A stretch of 64,000 nt of DNA from DTU013 sp964512095 (GCA_964512095.1 CAZEIH010000015.1:8864-72863); one strand, 5' to 3'; counted from the first letter of the stretch, positions 54,553-63,093 are shown. Made by a program: numbers and translations. The notes: generated by a model not told the origin, from the letters alone.

Positions 54553-54582
54553 ATTATACAATACAATGAATAATTATTCAAT
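54553..54582 (-). promoter_or_regulatory. argG promoter with overlapping ARG box
   Basis: On the minus strand TTGAAT (complement of 54576-54581), 17 bases, TATAAT (complement of 54553-54558). The palindrome ATTGAATAATTATTCATT (54565-54582) fits the ArgR/AhrC ARG-box pattern TGAAT-4-ATTCA exactly and covers the -35 box. A bound repressor would exclude RNA polymerase. ruvC starts only 36 bases away on the plus strand. Confidence 0.82.
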
Positions 54583-54617
54583 AAAAATTATAAATATACA
54601 TATACGTGGGAGAGCAT

Positions 54618-55109
54618 ATGATTGTTATGGGGGTTGACCCTGGATTTGCAATTACAGGGTATGGTATACTGAAATATGAGGGGAACAAATTTTCGCCTAT
54701 TGAATATGGCGCAATCCTGACAAAGGTAGGGGAGTCATTTTCAGATAGGCTTTTAAAGATTGAGACACAGATGAACAGTATAATTGAAAAATTTAAGCCT
54801 GATGCTGTTTCAATTGAGGAACTGTTTTTCAATAAAAACGTTAAAACAGCAATAATGGCTGCCCACGGCAGGGGAGTTGCAATGGTGACTGCTGCCAGAT
54901 ATGGAATTGAGGTCTTTGAATACACACCGCTACAGGTAAAACAGTCGGTTGTCGGCTATGGGAGAGCAGAAAAAAAGCAGGTTCAACAAATGGTCAAGGC
55001 AATTTTGAATCTTCCTGAAATACCCAAGCCCGACGACGTGGCAGATGCGTTGGCAATTGCGATTTGTCACTGTCATTCCTGTAAGCTCTCGAATATCGGT
55101 ATGAGATAG
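54618..55109 (+). CDS. ruvC: Holliday junction resolvase RuvC
   Basis: A 163-residue endonuclease that cuts Holliday junctions symmetrically. The acidic active site is visible: VMGVDPGFAITGYG (first Asp, about residue 7), SIEELFFNKN (Glu, about 67), and KPDDVADALAIAICH (C-terminal Asp residues, about 139-146). ATG 54618 gives the usual MIxxGxDPG start; GTG 54606 is also in frame. It heads a ruvC-ruvA-ruvB cluster; ruvA starts 110 bases downstream with its own AGGAGG site. Confidence 0.96.
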   Translation: MIVMGVDPGFAITGYGILKYEGNKFSPIEYGAILTKVGESFSDRLLKIETQMNSIIEKFKPDAVSIEELFFNKNVKTAIMAAHGRGVAMVTAARYGIEVFEYTPLQVKQSVVGYGRAEKKQVQQMVKAILNLPEIPKPDDVADALAIAICHCHSCKLSNIGMR

Positions 55110-55219
55110 AGTCGCACTGTCCTTGTCCTTGCGACACAGACAAAGTAAATCTATGAGATGGTTTAGGACGATAAGATATTTGTGTCAGGAAAGATAAAGT
55201 GTTTCTCAGGAGGTGCATA

Positions 55220-55825
55220 ATGTACGCATATATAAAAGGAAGGCTTGAGACAAGGGGAAAGGATTACATAATCATAGAGGCTGGAGGGGTAGGGTATAAG
55301 ATAAATACATCCTTAGCCACTCTTGAGGTTGCAGGCCAAGCAGGGAATGAATTCAAGGCATATACTCACATGTATGTGCGAGAGGATATGATGAGCCTGT
55401 ATGGTTTTGCAACACATGAAGAGCTAAACACCTTTGAACTGCTGATAACTGTGTCGGGAGTGGGACCAAAGGCAGCGCTGTCATTGTTGTCCTCTGTTTC
55501 TCCCTCCAAATTCGGACTTGCTGTCATCACCGATGATACAAAAACACTGACAAGGGCGCCGGGTATCGGTCCCAAAATTGCTCAGAGGATAATACTTGAG
55601 CTCAAAGACAAGATTAAGAAGGAGCAGCTGGCACTGAATGTAAACGCCCTGAATGACATAGCCCAAATATCCAATGAGAGCTCTAGACTATCGGAGGCTG
55701 TCAGCGCTCTTATGGTTCTGGGGTACTCGCATATAGAGGCCAGCAAGGCCGTAGCTTCAGTGTTTTCTGATGAACTGGAGCTTGAGGCAATTGTGAAAAA
55801 TGCTCTTAAAGGTCTTGTGCGATAA
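55220..55825 (+). CDS. ruvA: Holliday junction DNA helicase subunit RuvA
   Basis: A 201-residue protein that tetramerises on Holliday junctions and loads RuvB. Three domains: OB-like N-terminus (MYAYIKGRLETRGKDYIII), helix-hairpin-helix region (LLITVSGVGPKAALSLLSS and RAPGIGPKIAQRIILELKDK, about residues 70-130), and a C-terminal UBA-like domain (SEAVSALMVLGYSHIEASKAV) that contacts RuvB. The start is ATG 55220, 5 bases after AGGAGG. ruvB follows 27 bases on. Confidence 0.97.
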   Translation: MYAYIKGRLETRGKDYIIIEAGGVGYKINTSLATLEVAGQAGNEFKAYTHMYVREDMMSLYGFATHEELNTFELLITVSGVGPKAALSLLSSVSPSKFGLAVITDDTKTLTRAPGIGPKIAQRIILELKDKIKKEQLALNVNALNDIAQISNESSRLSEAVSALMVLGYSHIEASKAVASVFSDELELEAIVKNALKGLVR

Positions 55826-55852
55826 AATCAGATTATTATGGGGGAAGGTTAC

Positions 55853-56884
55853 ATGGATGAGGAAAGGCTGATAGATACAAATGAGGTTGAAGAGGATATT
55901 GATGAGACCAGTCTTCGCCCTAGAAAATTAAGTGAGTATATAGGGCAGAGAAAGGTCAAGGAAAATCTCAGCGTATTTATTGAAGCAGCAAAGAGAAGAA
56001 AAGAAGCACTGGATCATGTACTGCTATATGGTCCTCCAGGACTTGGAAAGACAACTTTGGCGGGAATTATTGCTGCGGAGTTGGGGGTTAGTTTACGGGT
56101 AACCTCCGGTCCTGCTATTGAAAAGGCGGGGGATTTGGCAGCTATATTGACTAATCTTGGCAGTTTTGATGTGCTTTTCATAGATGAAATACACCGACTT
56201 AATAGGAGTGTTGAGGAGATACTATACCCTGCTATGGAGGATTATGCCCTTGATATTATCATCGGCAAGGGGCCCAGTGCCCGATCTATCAGATTGGATT
56301 TGCCCCAGTTTACTCTTGTAGGTGCCACCACCAGAGCAGGACTCCTGACTTCGCCCCTGAGAGACAGGTTTGGTGTTATAAACAGGCTAGAGATGTACAG
56401 TAATGACGAGTTAAGGCTAATAGTAAAACGATCAGCTGCAATACTCAACATTGAAATAGATGAAAAGGGAGCAAATGAGATTTCAAAAAGATCCAGGGGA
56501 ACGCCAAGAATAGCAAACAGGCTTCTCAAGAGGGTTCGTGACTTTGCACAGGTCAAGGCGGCAGGTGTTATTGATGAAGATGTGGCAGCTATGGCTCTCA
56601 ATGCCCTGGAGGTAGATGCTATAGGTCTTGATAGCACGGATAGGAATTTACTGATCAGTATAATTGAGAAATTCGCAGGAGGGCCTGTGGGACTTGATAC
56701 ACTTGCTGCCTGCATAGGTGAGGAGCCGGATACTATCGAGGATGTATACGAGCCATATTTGCTCCAGCTTGGATTTATAAATAAGACACCAAGGGGAAGA
56801 ATGACAACAAAGCTGGCACATGAGCACTTGGGTATAAGAATGAAGAGTGAATGGTATGAGCAGGAAGAGCTGGACATACCTTAA
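55853..56884 (+). CDS. ruvB: Holliday junction branch-migration ATPase RuvB
   Basis: A 343-residue AAA+ motor that pumps DNA through the RuvA-bound junction. SLRPRKLSEYIGQ opens the family region; Walker A is LYGPPGLGKTTLA (about residues 58-70), Walker B LFIDEIHRLNR (about 107-117), sensor 1 LVGATTRAGLLTSPLRDRFG (about 154-173, with the arginine finger). A winged-helix follows (FAGGPVGLDTLA). The start is ATG 55853 after GGGGGAAGG. Full length. Copy 7 of the hairpin element lies just after. Confidence 0.98.
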   Translation: MDEERLIDTNEVEEDIDETSLRPRKLSEYIGQRKVKENLSVFIEAAKRRKEALDHVLLYGPPGLGKTTLAGIIAAELGVSLRVTSGPAIEKAGDLAAILTNLGSFDVLFIDEIHRLNRSVEEILYPAMEDYALDIIIGKGPSARSIRLDLPQFTLVGATTRAGLLTSPLRDRFGVINRLEMYSNDELRLIVKRSAAILNIEIDEKGANEISKRSRGTPRIANRLLKRVRDFAQVKAAGVIDEDVAAMALNALEVDAIGLDSTDRNLLISIIEKFAGGPVGLDTLAACIGEEPDTIEDVYEPYLLQLGFINKTPRGRMTTKLAHEHLGIRMKSEWYEQEELDIP

Positions 56885-57201
56885 ATGATGCAAGATGCAG
56901 CAGTCCTCTGCCAGTCAATTCGCTTTGCTCAGGGAGTCAGGTGGAGACTGAATTCCATCTGACCAAGGAAGTTAGTTATTTCGTCTTCATTCATCGCCGA
57001 TCTATATAGGTCGGCGTCTTTTGACGACATAGATACAGGGTTCAGGACTTTTTATTACAAAAACATTAAATTAATATTAACGCTGTATCAAAACAGCCAT
57101 TATTGCCGAATGTTGTGTTATTGTGTATATAGGCCAACATCATTGAATGTCTTTTAAATCAAGCCTTTACACATATGAAAAAAATTCGGCGAGGTGTCAT
57201 T
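56885..57201. other. Intergenic region with repeat copy 7
   Basis: About 320 bases between ruvB and the amidase gene. It holds the hairpin element (56913-57036) and about 160 AT-rich bases where the amidase promoter must lie; no clear -35/-10 pair stands out. Confidence 0.5.
56913..57036 (-). repeat. Dispersed hairpin element, copy 7
   Basis: A full-length copy, reverse orientation, very similar to copy 4. Hairpin 1 reads CGCCGATCT-ATAT-AGGTCGGCG (one U-G pair instead of C-G), so the stem is kept. Confidence 0.9.
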
Positions 57202-58845
57202 ATGAAAAAAGTCTTACTCCAATTCCTACTAATATTCTCCATCATAGCCTCATCATCTATAGCTCAATCTGCAAGTGAAAACGTGGAAGCAGGTATGGAA
57301 GAAAAAGGCATCCTTAGTGAAATTGAATACAAATCTGATGGTGCTTACGATCTAGTACATATTAAAGCCTCCGGCTATTCTGACTTAAGGACTGAAATAT
57401 TGGGTGACCCGGATAGAATCGTTATCGATTTTGAGAATGTAAATGTATCTGCAGGCTATGGTTCCATAATGGCCAGGGGCAAAATTTTAAAAAGTATTAG
57501 ATACTCGCAATTTACAGAAGATACCGGAAGAGTAGTGCTAGATGTCAAGAAGGATTATGATTATACAATAGAAGAAACGGATACTGGACTTACTGTATAT
57601 ATCACGACAGCTAAAGTGCCGAAGTCTGACAATGCCATTGTTTTTGCCGAAGGCAGCAGTATAAAAAAGATAGGTAGCGGGCTAAATGAAGCTATTACTA
57701 TTGATTTTGGTAGTTGTGAAAGCTATTCTGTGTCAAGACTAACAAATCCAGAAACGCTTATTGTCACAATCTCAAACCCTGATGTCTTTGGGGCTGATAA
57801 GCATCTAGATGTAGATGGGGCCAAGGTAAGCTATATGGACTACAAATGGTCGGGTAAGTCGGATGCTGTTATTACTATTGGTTTGACAGCACAATTTCAA
57901 TATAGGGTCGAAGAAAGAGAAGACGGGCTGATTCTGTCCTTAGAACTGCCATCCTACAAAAACATTAGATATTACAGTAACCAGGACAGAGTACATTTTT
58001 TGATCAAAAATGGGGAGCTAACATCTGGAACAAAGAATTTGCTGCCTCTTTATACACATTCGAGAAACAGGACGAGGCAGGTCTTCACTGCGACATTTCC
58101 AACAGAAAATGCAGATATAGGTAAAGGTATACTAGACATAAATGATGAGCATCTTGATTCTCTTGAAGTAAGGGATAATAGAAATGGAACTACCTCGTTG
58201 ATTTTTACCGGCAATCCAGACAACGAGTATCTCATCTATACACGTGAATCGGGAGATACTGCGATAACTGTTATCAAGCCTGCCACTGTAGGTCAAAAGC
58301 TTGTGGTGATAGATCCAGGCCATGGAGGTACAGCTTCGGGAGCGGCCTATGGGGATCTGATTGAAAGGGATATTAACCTTGATATAGCAAAGCGTATGGA
58401 TTCGTTGTTAAAGGAGAAGGGTGTTGAGACATATCTGCTTAGGTCCGAAAACACCAATGTGGATAATTATGAAAGGGCGTATATAGCTAATATGCTTGGC
58501 GCTAAGCTATATATCAGTATACACAACAATGGAACAAAGTCAAAGAAAACCGACGGAACAATGACTCTTTACTGCCCCTCCAATAAAAAGGGCTTAACTG
58601 GCAAAGATTTGGCACAAATTGTACAGGATGATATGCTATCTATGCTAAAAACAACCAACAGGGGTCTTAGGTCACGACCAGACCTTATAGTATTGAGAGA
58701 AACCAATATGCCTGCAGTTATTGCTGAGGTGGCCTTTCTAACTAACGCATCAGATAGGGCTCTGCTGAGAAGGGATGACTTTAGACAAAAAGCTGCCCAG
58801 TCTCTATGTAATTCGGTTATTAAGGCTCTGAAGGAGGTTAACTAG
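57202..58845 (+). CDS. N-acetylmuramoyl-L-alanine amidase with AMIN domains
   Basis: A 547-residue secreted amidase. The signal peptide is about residues 1-24 (ending SIAQS). Residues about 40-340 contain AMIN-type beta domains (YDLVHIKASGYSDLRTEILGDPDRIVIDFENV and further similar strands). The C-terminal 180 residues are amidase_3: VVIDPGHGGTASGAAYG (Zn-binding His, about residue 374), LIERDINLDIAKRMDSLL (Glu), YISIHNNGTKS (His), and PAVIAEVAFLTNASD (catalytic Glu). It cleaves the bond between MurNAc and L-Ala. The start is ATG 57202 after GAGGTG. Confidence 0.93.
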   Translation: MKKVLLQFLLIFSIIASSSIAQSASENVEAGMEEKGILSEIEYKSDGAYDLVHIKASGYSDLRTEILGDPDRIVIDFENVNVSAGYGSIMARGKILKSIRYSQFTEDTGRVVLDVKKDYDYTIEETDTGLTVYITTAKVPKSDNAIVFAEGSSIKKIGSGLNEAITIDFGSCESYSVSRLTNPETLIVTISNPDVFGADKHLDVDGAKVSYMDYKWSGKSDAVITIGLTAQFQYRVEEREDGLILSLELPSYKNIRYYSNQDRVHFLIKNGELTSGTKNLLPLYTHSRNRTRQVFTATFPTENADIGKGILDINDEHLDSLEVRDNRNGTTSLIFTGNPDNEYLIYTRESGDTAITVIKPATVGQKLVVIDPGHGGTASGAAYGDLIERDINLDIAKRMDSLLKEKGVETYLLRSENTNVDNYERAYIANMLGAKLYISIHNNGTKSKKTDGTMTLYCPSNKKGLTGKDLAQIVQDDMLSMLKTTNRGLRSRPDLIVLRETNMPAVIAEVAFLTNASDRALLRRDDFRQKAAQSLCNSVIKALKEVN

Positions 58846-58959
58846 GGTCATGAAGGATATTAACTAAGGCTTTGATGACTATGAAAATATGGCGGGAAAT
58901 ACTAAAACTCTTCGAAGTTGTCCATAATCTCCATGAAATGATTTATTAGGAGGGACAAT

Positions 58960-60387
58960 ATGAAAAGAGTTTTAGCTTTTTTAGTAGCAATATTGATTAT
59001 GGCACTAGCCTTGACAGGGTGCAAGGAACAGTCAAGCACTTTGACAGACGGGGATTTGATTAGGCTTGACCAGAGTACTGAGGGAATTAGAGCAGATGGG
59101 GAAAATGGAGTAGATGGTCTGAAATCGGATTATCCGGAGGATACATCCATTTCAGGTTCTGGCGACGCTCTTACCAATGCAGGCAATAGCAGTTTATCTG
59201 ATAGTAGTGGTTCCACTGCCGCTGATTTAGATTTTCCGGCTAGTTCCTCAAGTAACCCAGTTATTGATAACAGTAATGGTGATGGCGTGGACACTGAAGG
59301 TAGTGAAGTGGCAGGCTCTATTTACTCTGAAAATGACGATGAGGGTCCTGCTGGTGGCATTAACCCGTCGGTTGGAGGTGTACTAGACAATAAAGAGTTT
59401 ATAGATGAATTCGACTATGAAAATGCTTCATCCGATTCCTATGGCTATCAGTCTGATCAAAACAGTGGCAATAAATCTGTAACGAAAGTTAAAGGCGAAT
59501 CCTTTTCTGAACCGAGGCGGCCTGTTACAGTATATTATCAGGATACTGACGGTTCTGTGATACCGATGACCAGATGGATACAACCACAGCTGGGTGTTGC
59601 CAAAGCAGCTATAAGCCTTACCATAGATAATCCATTGATTCGAGAGGAAACAGTTTATTATGGCGTTTATCCAACACTTCCTGAGCATACTGAGGTCTTG
59701 GGCATTGATATTATGGAAGGAATAGCTACAATCGATTTTAACAGATATCTACTCAGCTACGGAACTGCCTATTCTGAGCGTAATATTATTGCAGCTATTG
59801 TCTATACACTGACGGAATTTGAGACCATACAAAAGGTTAGAATATTGATAAACGGCTATGAGCAGGGGCTATTGAAATATGGCACTGATCTGACATATCC
59901 CTTAGGAAGAGAAGATATTATGATAAATACTAATCCTGGTCCTAATCAATTAATAGCCGGGAAGAGGAAGCTAGACGTATATTTTATGAAGCAGGCTAAT
60001 ACAGGCTTTACATACCCCCTTCCGGTATCGATGATAGATAGTGGCGGTGGTACAGACTCTATGCCTGAAGCATTAATAAATAAGCTACTGAGCAATGATA
60101 CAGAGGCGGGAATGTATTCGGAAATGCCAGAGGGCGTAAGTCTGATCAGTAGCTATGTAGATGACGGTGTAATAACACTTAATTTCAGCAAGGAATTCCT
60201 TAACTACGGAGGCACTGCAAGAGAAGAGGCTATACTGAAGCAGCTTGCTTATACATTAAGACGATGCGACAATGTCAAGAAAATCAGTATCCTGGTGGAA
60301 GGACGTAAGGTTGAATTGCCTGAAGGCACTAATATTGCCGCAGGTCTGGCGATTCCGGTGACTATAAATGATGTTATGGACAGATAA
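58960..60387 (+). CDS. GerMN domain lipoprotein
   Basis: A 475-residue lipoprotein (signal ends in LALTGC). A long Ser/Asp/Gly/Asn-rich linker (about residues 40-170) precedes two GerMN domains: the first about residues 217-310 (GIATIDFNRYLLSYG, IIAAIVYTLTEFETIQKVRILING), the second about 336-465 (GVITLNFSKEFLNYG, LKQLAYTLRRCDNVKKISILVEG). GerM-type proteins act in sporulation and germination at the cell wall, and the amidase gene just upstream would fit a shared cell-wall role; the spore link is inference. GGAGGG ribosome site. Confidence 0.9.
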   Translation: MKRVLAFLVAILIMALALTGCKEQSSTLTDGDLIRLDQSTEGIRADGENGVDGLKSDYPEDTSISGSGDALTNAGNSSLSDSSGSTAADLDFPASSSSNPVIDNSNGDGVDTEGSEVAGSIYSENDDEGPAGGINPSVGGVLDNKEFIDEFDYENASSDSYGYQSDQNSGNKSVTKVKGESFSEPRRPVTVYYQDTDGSVIPMTRWIQPQLGVAKAAISLTIDNPLIREETVYYGVYPTLPEHTEVLGIDIMEGIATIDFNRYLLSYGTAYSERNIIAAIVYTLTEFETIQKVRILINGYEQGLLKYGTDLTYPLGREDIMINTNPGPNQLIAGKRKLDVYFMKQANTGFTYPLPVSMIDSGGGTDSMPEALINKLLSNDTEAGMYSEMPEGVSLISSYVDDGVITLNFSKEFLNYGGTAREEAILKQLAYTLRRCDNVKKISILVEGRKVELPEGTNIAAGLAIPVTINDVMDR

Positions 60388-60713
60388 GATTATTTGGTTT
60401 ATAGTATATAAATGATTTACTCAAAGCAGCCTAGTTGTTGAGTATTATCTAATGCTATTTGAACGATGTCACAGTCCCCCTCCTCTTAGGTGGGGGTTGC
60501 CGATTGAAAAAGCTGTCAGTGGCGAGTACAATCCTCCACTCAGGATGTATGGGCGAGCAGATGACGAAGTCATCGACCAGCCGACATTATTCAAACGCCA
60601 CGTTAAGGCGTGGCGCACGGAGTGTAGCGTAGGGCGAATTCATTTCGCCCGTAGCGAGGGGGGATGGGGGCCTGCCCCCCAGTGGAAATTGAAATGTAAA
60701 AGGGGTAGCAGTA
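60388..60713. other. Structured intergenic region before rdgB
   Basis: About 325 bases without a supported gene. From 60468 to 60690 it is unusually GC-rich and made of successive hairpins (see the separate entry). A frame across it (60452-60721) is not a credible protein. Confidence 0.6.
60468..60692. ncRNA. Multi-hairpin element of unknown identity
   Basis: Five or more perfect or near-perfect stems follow one another: CCCCCTCC...GGTGGGGG (about 60477-60497), GATGAC-GAA-GTCATC (about 60559-60573), CGCCACG-TTAAGG-CGTGGCG (about 60597-60616), GGGCGAA-TTCAT-TTCGCCC (about 60631-60649), and GGGGGC-CT-GCCCCC (about 60667-60680). It is far more GC-rich than its surroundings. It may be a structured RNA, or the decayed end of an IS200/IS605-like element read on the minus strand. 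No match to a named family is claimed. Confidence 0.5.
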
Positions 60714-61337
60714 ATGAGTAAAGTGGCAATGAATGATGAAAGAATGAAGATCATAGTGGCAACAAAAAACGTGGGGAAGTTGGAGGAGGTAGCTCAGCTA
60801 CTGTCAAAGCTGCCCTATGATGTTATTTCCATGAGTGAAGCGGGTATGACCGATGATATAGAGGAAAATGGGGATACATTTGAGGAAAACGCATTAATCA
60901 AAGCCAGGGCTGTATGGAAGGTGACGGGGGAGACCGTCATTGCCGATGATTCAGGTCTAGTGGTCGATTACCTCGGGGGAGCGCCGGGTATACATTCTGC
61001 GAGATATGCAGGAGAAGGAGCCACTGACGCTGACAAGAACAATAAGCTTCTATCAGAGCTAGCTGGAGTTCCGGCAGACAAAAAGACGGCCAGATTCGTA
61101 TGTGCAATTGGGTTGATTTTTCCTGATGGTAAAGAACATGTGGTCAAAGGACTATGTGAGGGCTACATCGTAGAAAAACCAGTGGGAAATAATGGATTTG
61201 GTTATGATCCGCTATTTTATGTACAGGAATTTGGCTTAACTATAGCACAGATGGATGCTGATTTGAAAAACAGTATAAGCCATCGTGGAAATGCACTTAG
61301 AAAGATACTTGGCATATTGGAGGGAAGCTACAGGTAG
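60714..61337 (+). CDS. rdgB: XTP/dITP diphosphatase (RdgB/HAM1)
   Basis: Removes non-canonical purine nucleotides (XTP, ITP, dITP) by hydrolysis to the monophosphate. A 207-residue protein with the family motifs IVATKNVGKLEEV (about residues 14-26), EENGDTFEENALIKA (about 46-60), VIADDSGLVVDYLGGAPG, GFGYDPLFY (about 161-169) and SHRGNALRK near the C-terminus. An AAGGGG site stands 8 bases before ATG 60714. The first 12 residues are a slight extension; ATG 60747 (MKIIVATKN) is an alternative. It sits just after the multi-hairpin element. Confidence 0.95.
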   Translation: MSKVAMNDERMKIIVATKNVGKLEEVAQLLSKLPYDVISMSEAGMTDDIEENGDTFEENALIKARAVWKVTGETVIADDSGLVVDYLGGAPGIHSARYAGEGATDADKNNKLLSELAGVPADKKTARFVCAIGLIFPDGKEHVVKGLCEGYIVEKPVGNNGFGYDPLFYVQEFGLTIAQMDADLKNSISHRGNALRKILGILEGSYR

Positions 61338-61392
61338 CTATAACCACATTTAGGTTATACAGTGTTAACACTTTTAGTTGCCTGTTTTTATT

Positions 61393-61872
61393 ATGAAAAT
61401 CTTAGTTTTAAGCGATACTCACGGGGATACCTGTAAGGCTGAAAAAGCTATCAATTCAAACAAGGGAGTAGACTTAATAATACATCTGGGCGATTACTTC
61501 AGAGATGCTCAGAAGCTGTCGGCACTGTTTCCCACAATACCCATCGAGTATATTTATGGTAATAGCGATTTTATGATAGACAATGTGCCTGCTGAAAAGA
61601 TAATTGAGGTGTGTGGTAAAAGAATTTTCATCACACATGGGCACAGATATTCTGTCAAATGGGATTATGAGAGGTTAATCAGCAAAGCTGAGGAGCAGAA
61701 TGCGGATATACTGCTGTTCGGCCATACCCACATACCAGAACTCGTTATTAATGATCGATTCTACCTGCTCAATCCAGGGAGCACCAGCGATCCGCGAAGC
61801 AATTCGAAGGAGTCCTATGCCATCATAGAAATTGATAATGACCAGGTCAAACCCAAAATCTGCAAAGTGTAG
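61393..61872 (+). CDS. YfcE/MJ0936-type metallophosphoesterase
   Basis: A 159-residue phosphodiesterase of the YfcE/MJ0936 type. The metal-binding motifs are in order: LSDTHGD (about residues 6-12), IHLGDYF (about 36-42), YGNSDF (about 59-64), ITHGHRYSV (about 84-92) and FGHTHIPEL (about 115-123). It hydrolyses phosphodiesters in vitro in related proteins; the natural substrate is unclear. ATG 61393 gives the usual MKILVLSDTHGD start. rdgB and this gene are neighbours in many Bacillota. Confidence 0.93.
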   Translation: MKILVLSDTHGDTCKAEKAINSNKGVDLIIHLGDYFRDAQKLSALFPTIPIEYIYGNSDFMIDNVPAEKIIEVCGKRIFITHGHRYSVKWDYERLISKAEEQNADILLFGHTHIPELVINDRFYLLNPGSTSDPRSNSKESYAIIEIDNDQVKPKICKV

Positions 61873-61919
61873 CTCTTCTATTTCAGCTGATAAGAAGGCA
61901 AATAGCGGGGCAAAATGTA

Positions 61920-61970
61920 TGAGGGTGAACAGTCAGTCTCCACCTGACTCCCTGAGTGAAGCGAATTGAT
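61920..61970 (+). repeat. Dispersed hairpin element, copy 8 (truncated)
   Basis: Only the right half is present (CAGTCTCCACCTGACTCCCTGAGTGAAGCGAATTGAT). The left half, including hairpin 1, is missing. Confidence 0.8.
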
Positions 61971-61988
61971 TTCTTCAAATAGTACGAC

Positions 61989-62025
61989 AAGTTATTCCGA
62001 AATATGGTATAATTATGAATAACTT
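61989..62025 (+). promoter_or_regulatory. Promoter with flanking inverted repeat before the lipoprotein gene
   Basis: An extended -10 (TGGTATAAT, 62005-62013) lies inside an inverted repeat: AAGTTATTC (61989-61997) and GAATAACTT (62017-62025), 9-base perfect arms spaced by 19 bases. The -35 is weak (ACGACA near 61984). The arrangement suggests a repressor-type operator. Confidence 0.5.
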
Positions 62026-62052
62026 ATTCCAATAAGAGAGGTCATAAATTAG

Positions 62053-63093
62053 ATGCTAAAAAAGAAAATTGCCATGGTATGGTTAATAATTATTTGCCTT
62101 ATACTTGCTCTTGCGTGCACTGCATGTTCGCAGGGGGAGGGGAAAAATAGAAACGAAGATGGGGTAGTCGATTCTGACGGAGTGAATGCTCCCGGTAGCC
62201 CGGAAGCCAACGGGGGTAGTGCAGATCCAACAAACAGTGATTTGGATGATAACCAAGGAAATTCATCATCGAATGCCGGGGAGTCTACGAAGTCACAAGA
62301 GAATAGTGGTTTGGATGGAATAAACGGCGGCTCACAGGGTAATACCGGTGACGGTATAGATGAGGACTCACTTGAAAGCTGGGTTGGTGATTATTCCTAC
62401 ACTGAATATGCGCCTCCTGACCAAAACATGTTCTATTCACTGATAATCTATGAAGAGAATCATGACTATTATGCTGATATTTATATTGACGGCTTTCAAA
62501 CAGCGAAACGACTTCGGGCTAAGGTTGCTGGAAATGGGCTTTCAGTTGATCTAATTTTTGACAGCTATTTGCCAGATAGCATGTTTGATATTTATGAAGA
62601 AGGGGATATTTTGCTTAGCTTTACGAAAAGTGGCTCAAGGTTTCTTACGAGTTGGGGAGAAATCGAACCGATGCTTTTGGAAGATGATGTGAAAGACCAG
62701 GAGCATTTTGAAAAAACTGAGTACCCTATTTTAATTATGAGGTTCAACAATAACATTGGCATGGATGACAGCTATGATGTATTACAGCTTACCGATGATT
62801 CTGTGACATACAGCTATTATGATTATAGTGATCCGTATAACCCGGAGCTTAAAGAAAAAACCGTTCCATTCAGCGAAATGCTCGGCAAGGATGAGAATGG
62901 TATAGACAAATTTATCATAACCATGTTTTCCTATGATGGGTTTAATGTACGTGAATTGGAGTTGACGGATGAGCTGAATAGAAGGATTAAAGAGGATCCG
63001 GAGTTCAGAAGGAAGCTTGGAGTATTTGTAGGGAATCACTTTGACAGGCAGTTGGAGAATGATATCATAGACGCCAAGGATATTGATCCATAG
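62053..63093 (+). CDS. Lipoprotein with a Ser/Asn/Gly-rich linker
   Basis: A 346-residue lipoprotein of unknown function. The hydrophobic N-terminus ends in a lipobox (ACTACS, about residues 22-27). Residues about 30-110 are rich in Asn, Ser, Gly and Asp (PEANGGSADPTNSDLDDNQ), like the linkers of the GerMN and deacetylase lipoproteins. The C-terminal domain (about 115-346) has many Tyr, Asp and Phe residues and no recognised motif. It has its own promoter with a flanking inverted repeat. Confidence 0.65.
   Translation: MLKKKIAMVWLIIICLILALACTACSQGEGKNRNEDGVVDSDGVNAPGSPEANGGSADPTNSDLDDNQGNSSSNAGESTKSQENSGLDGINGGSQGNTGDGIDEDSLESWVGDYSYTEYAPPDQNMFYSLIIYEENHDYYADIYIDGFQTAKRLRAKVAGNGLSVDLIFDSYLPDSMFDIYEEGDILLSFTKSGSRFLTSWGEIEPMLLEDDVKDQEHFEKTEYPILIMRFNNNIGMDDSYDVLQLTDDSVTYSYYDYSDPYNPELKEKTVPFSEMLGKDENGIDKFIITMFSYDGFNVRELELTDELNRRIKEDPEFRRKLGVFVGNHFDRQLENDIIDAKDIDP

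Noticed and set aside
60452..60721. An 89-residue protein across the multi-hairpin element
   Set aside because: Composition is dictated by the stems (Pro, Arg, Gly, Trp rich), there is no ribosome site, and it overlaps the rdgB start.
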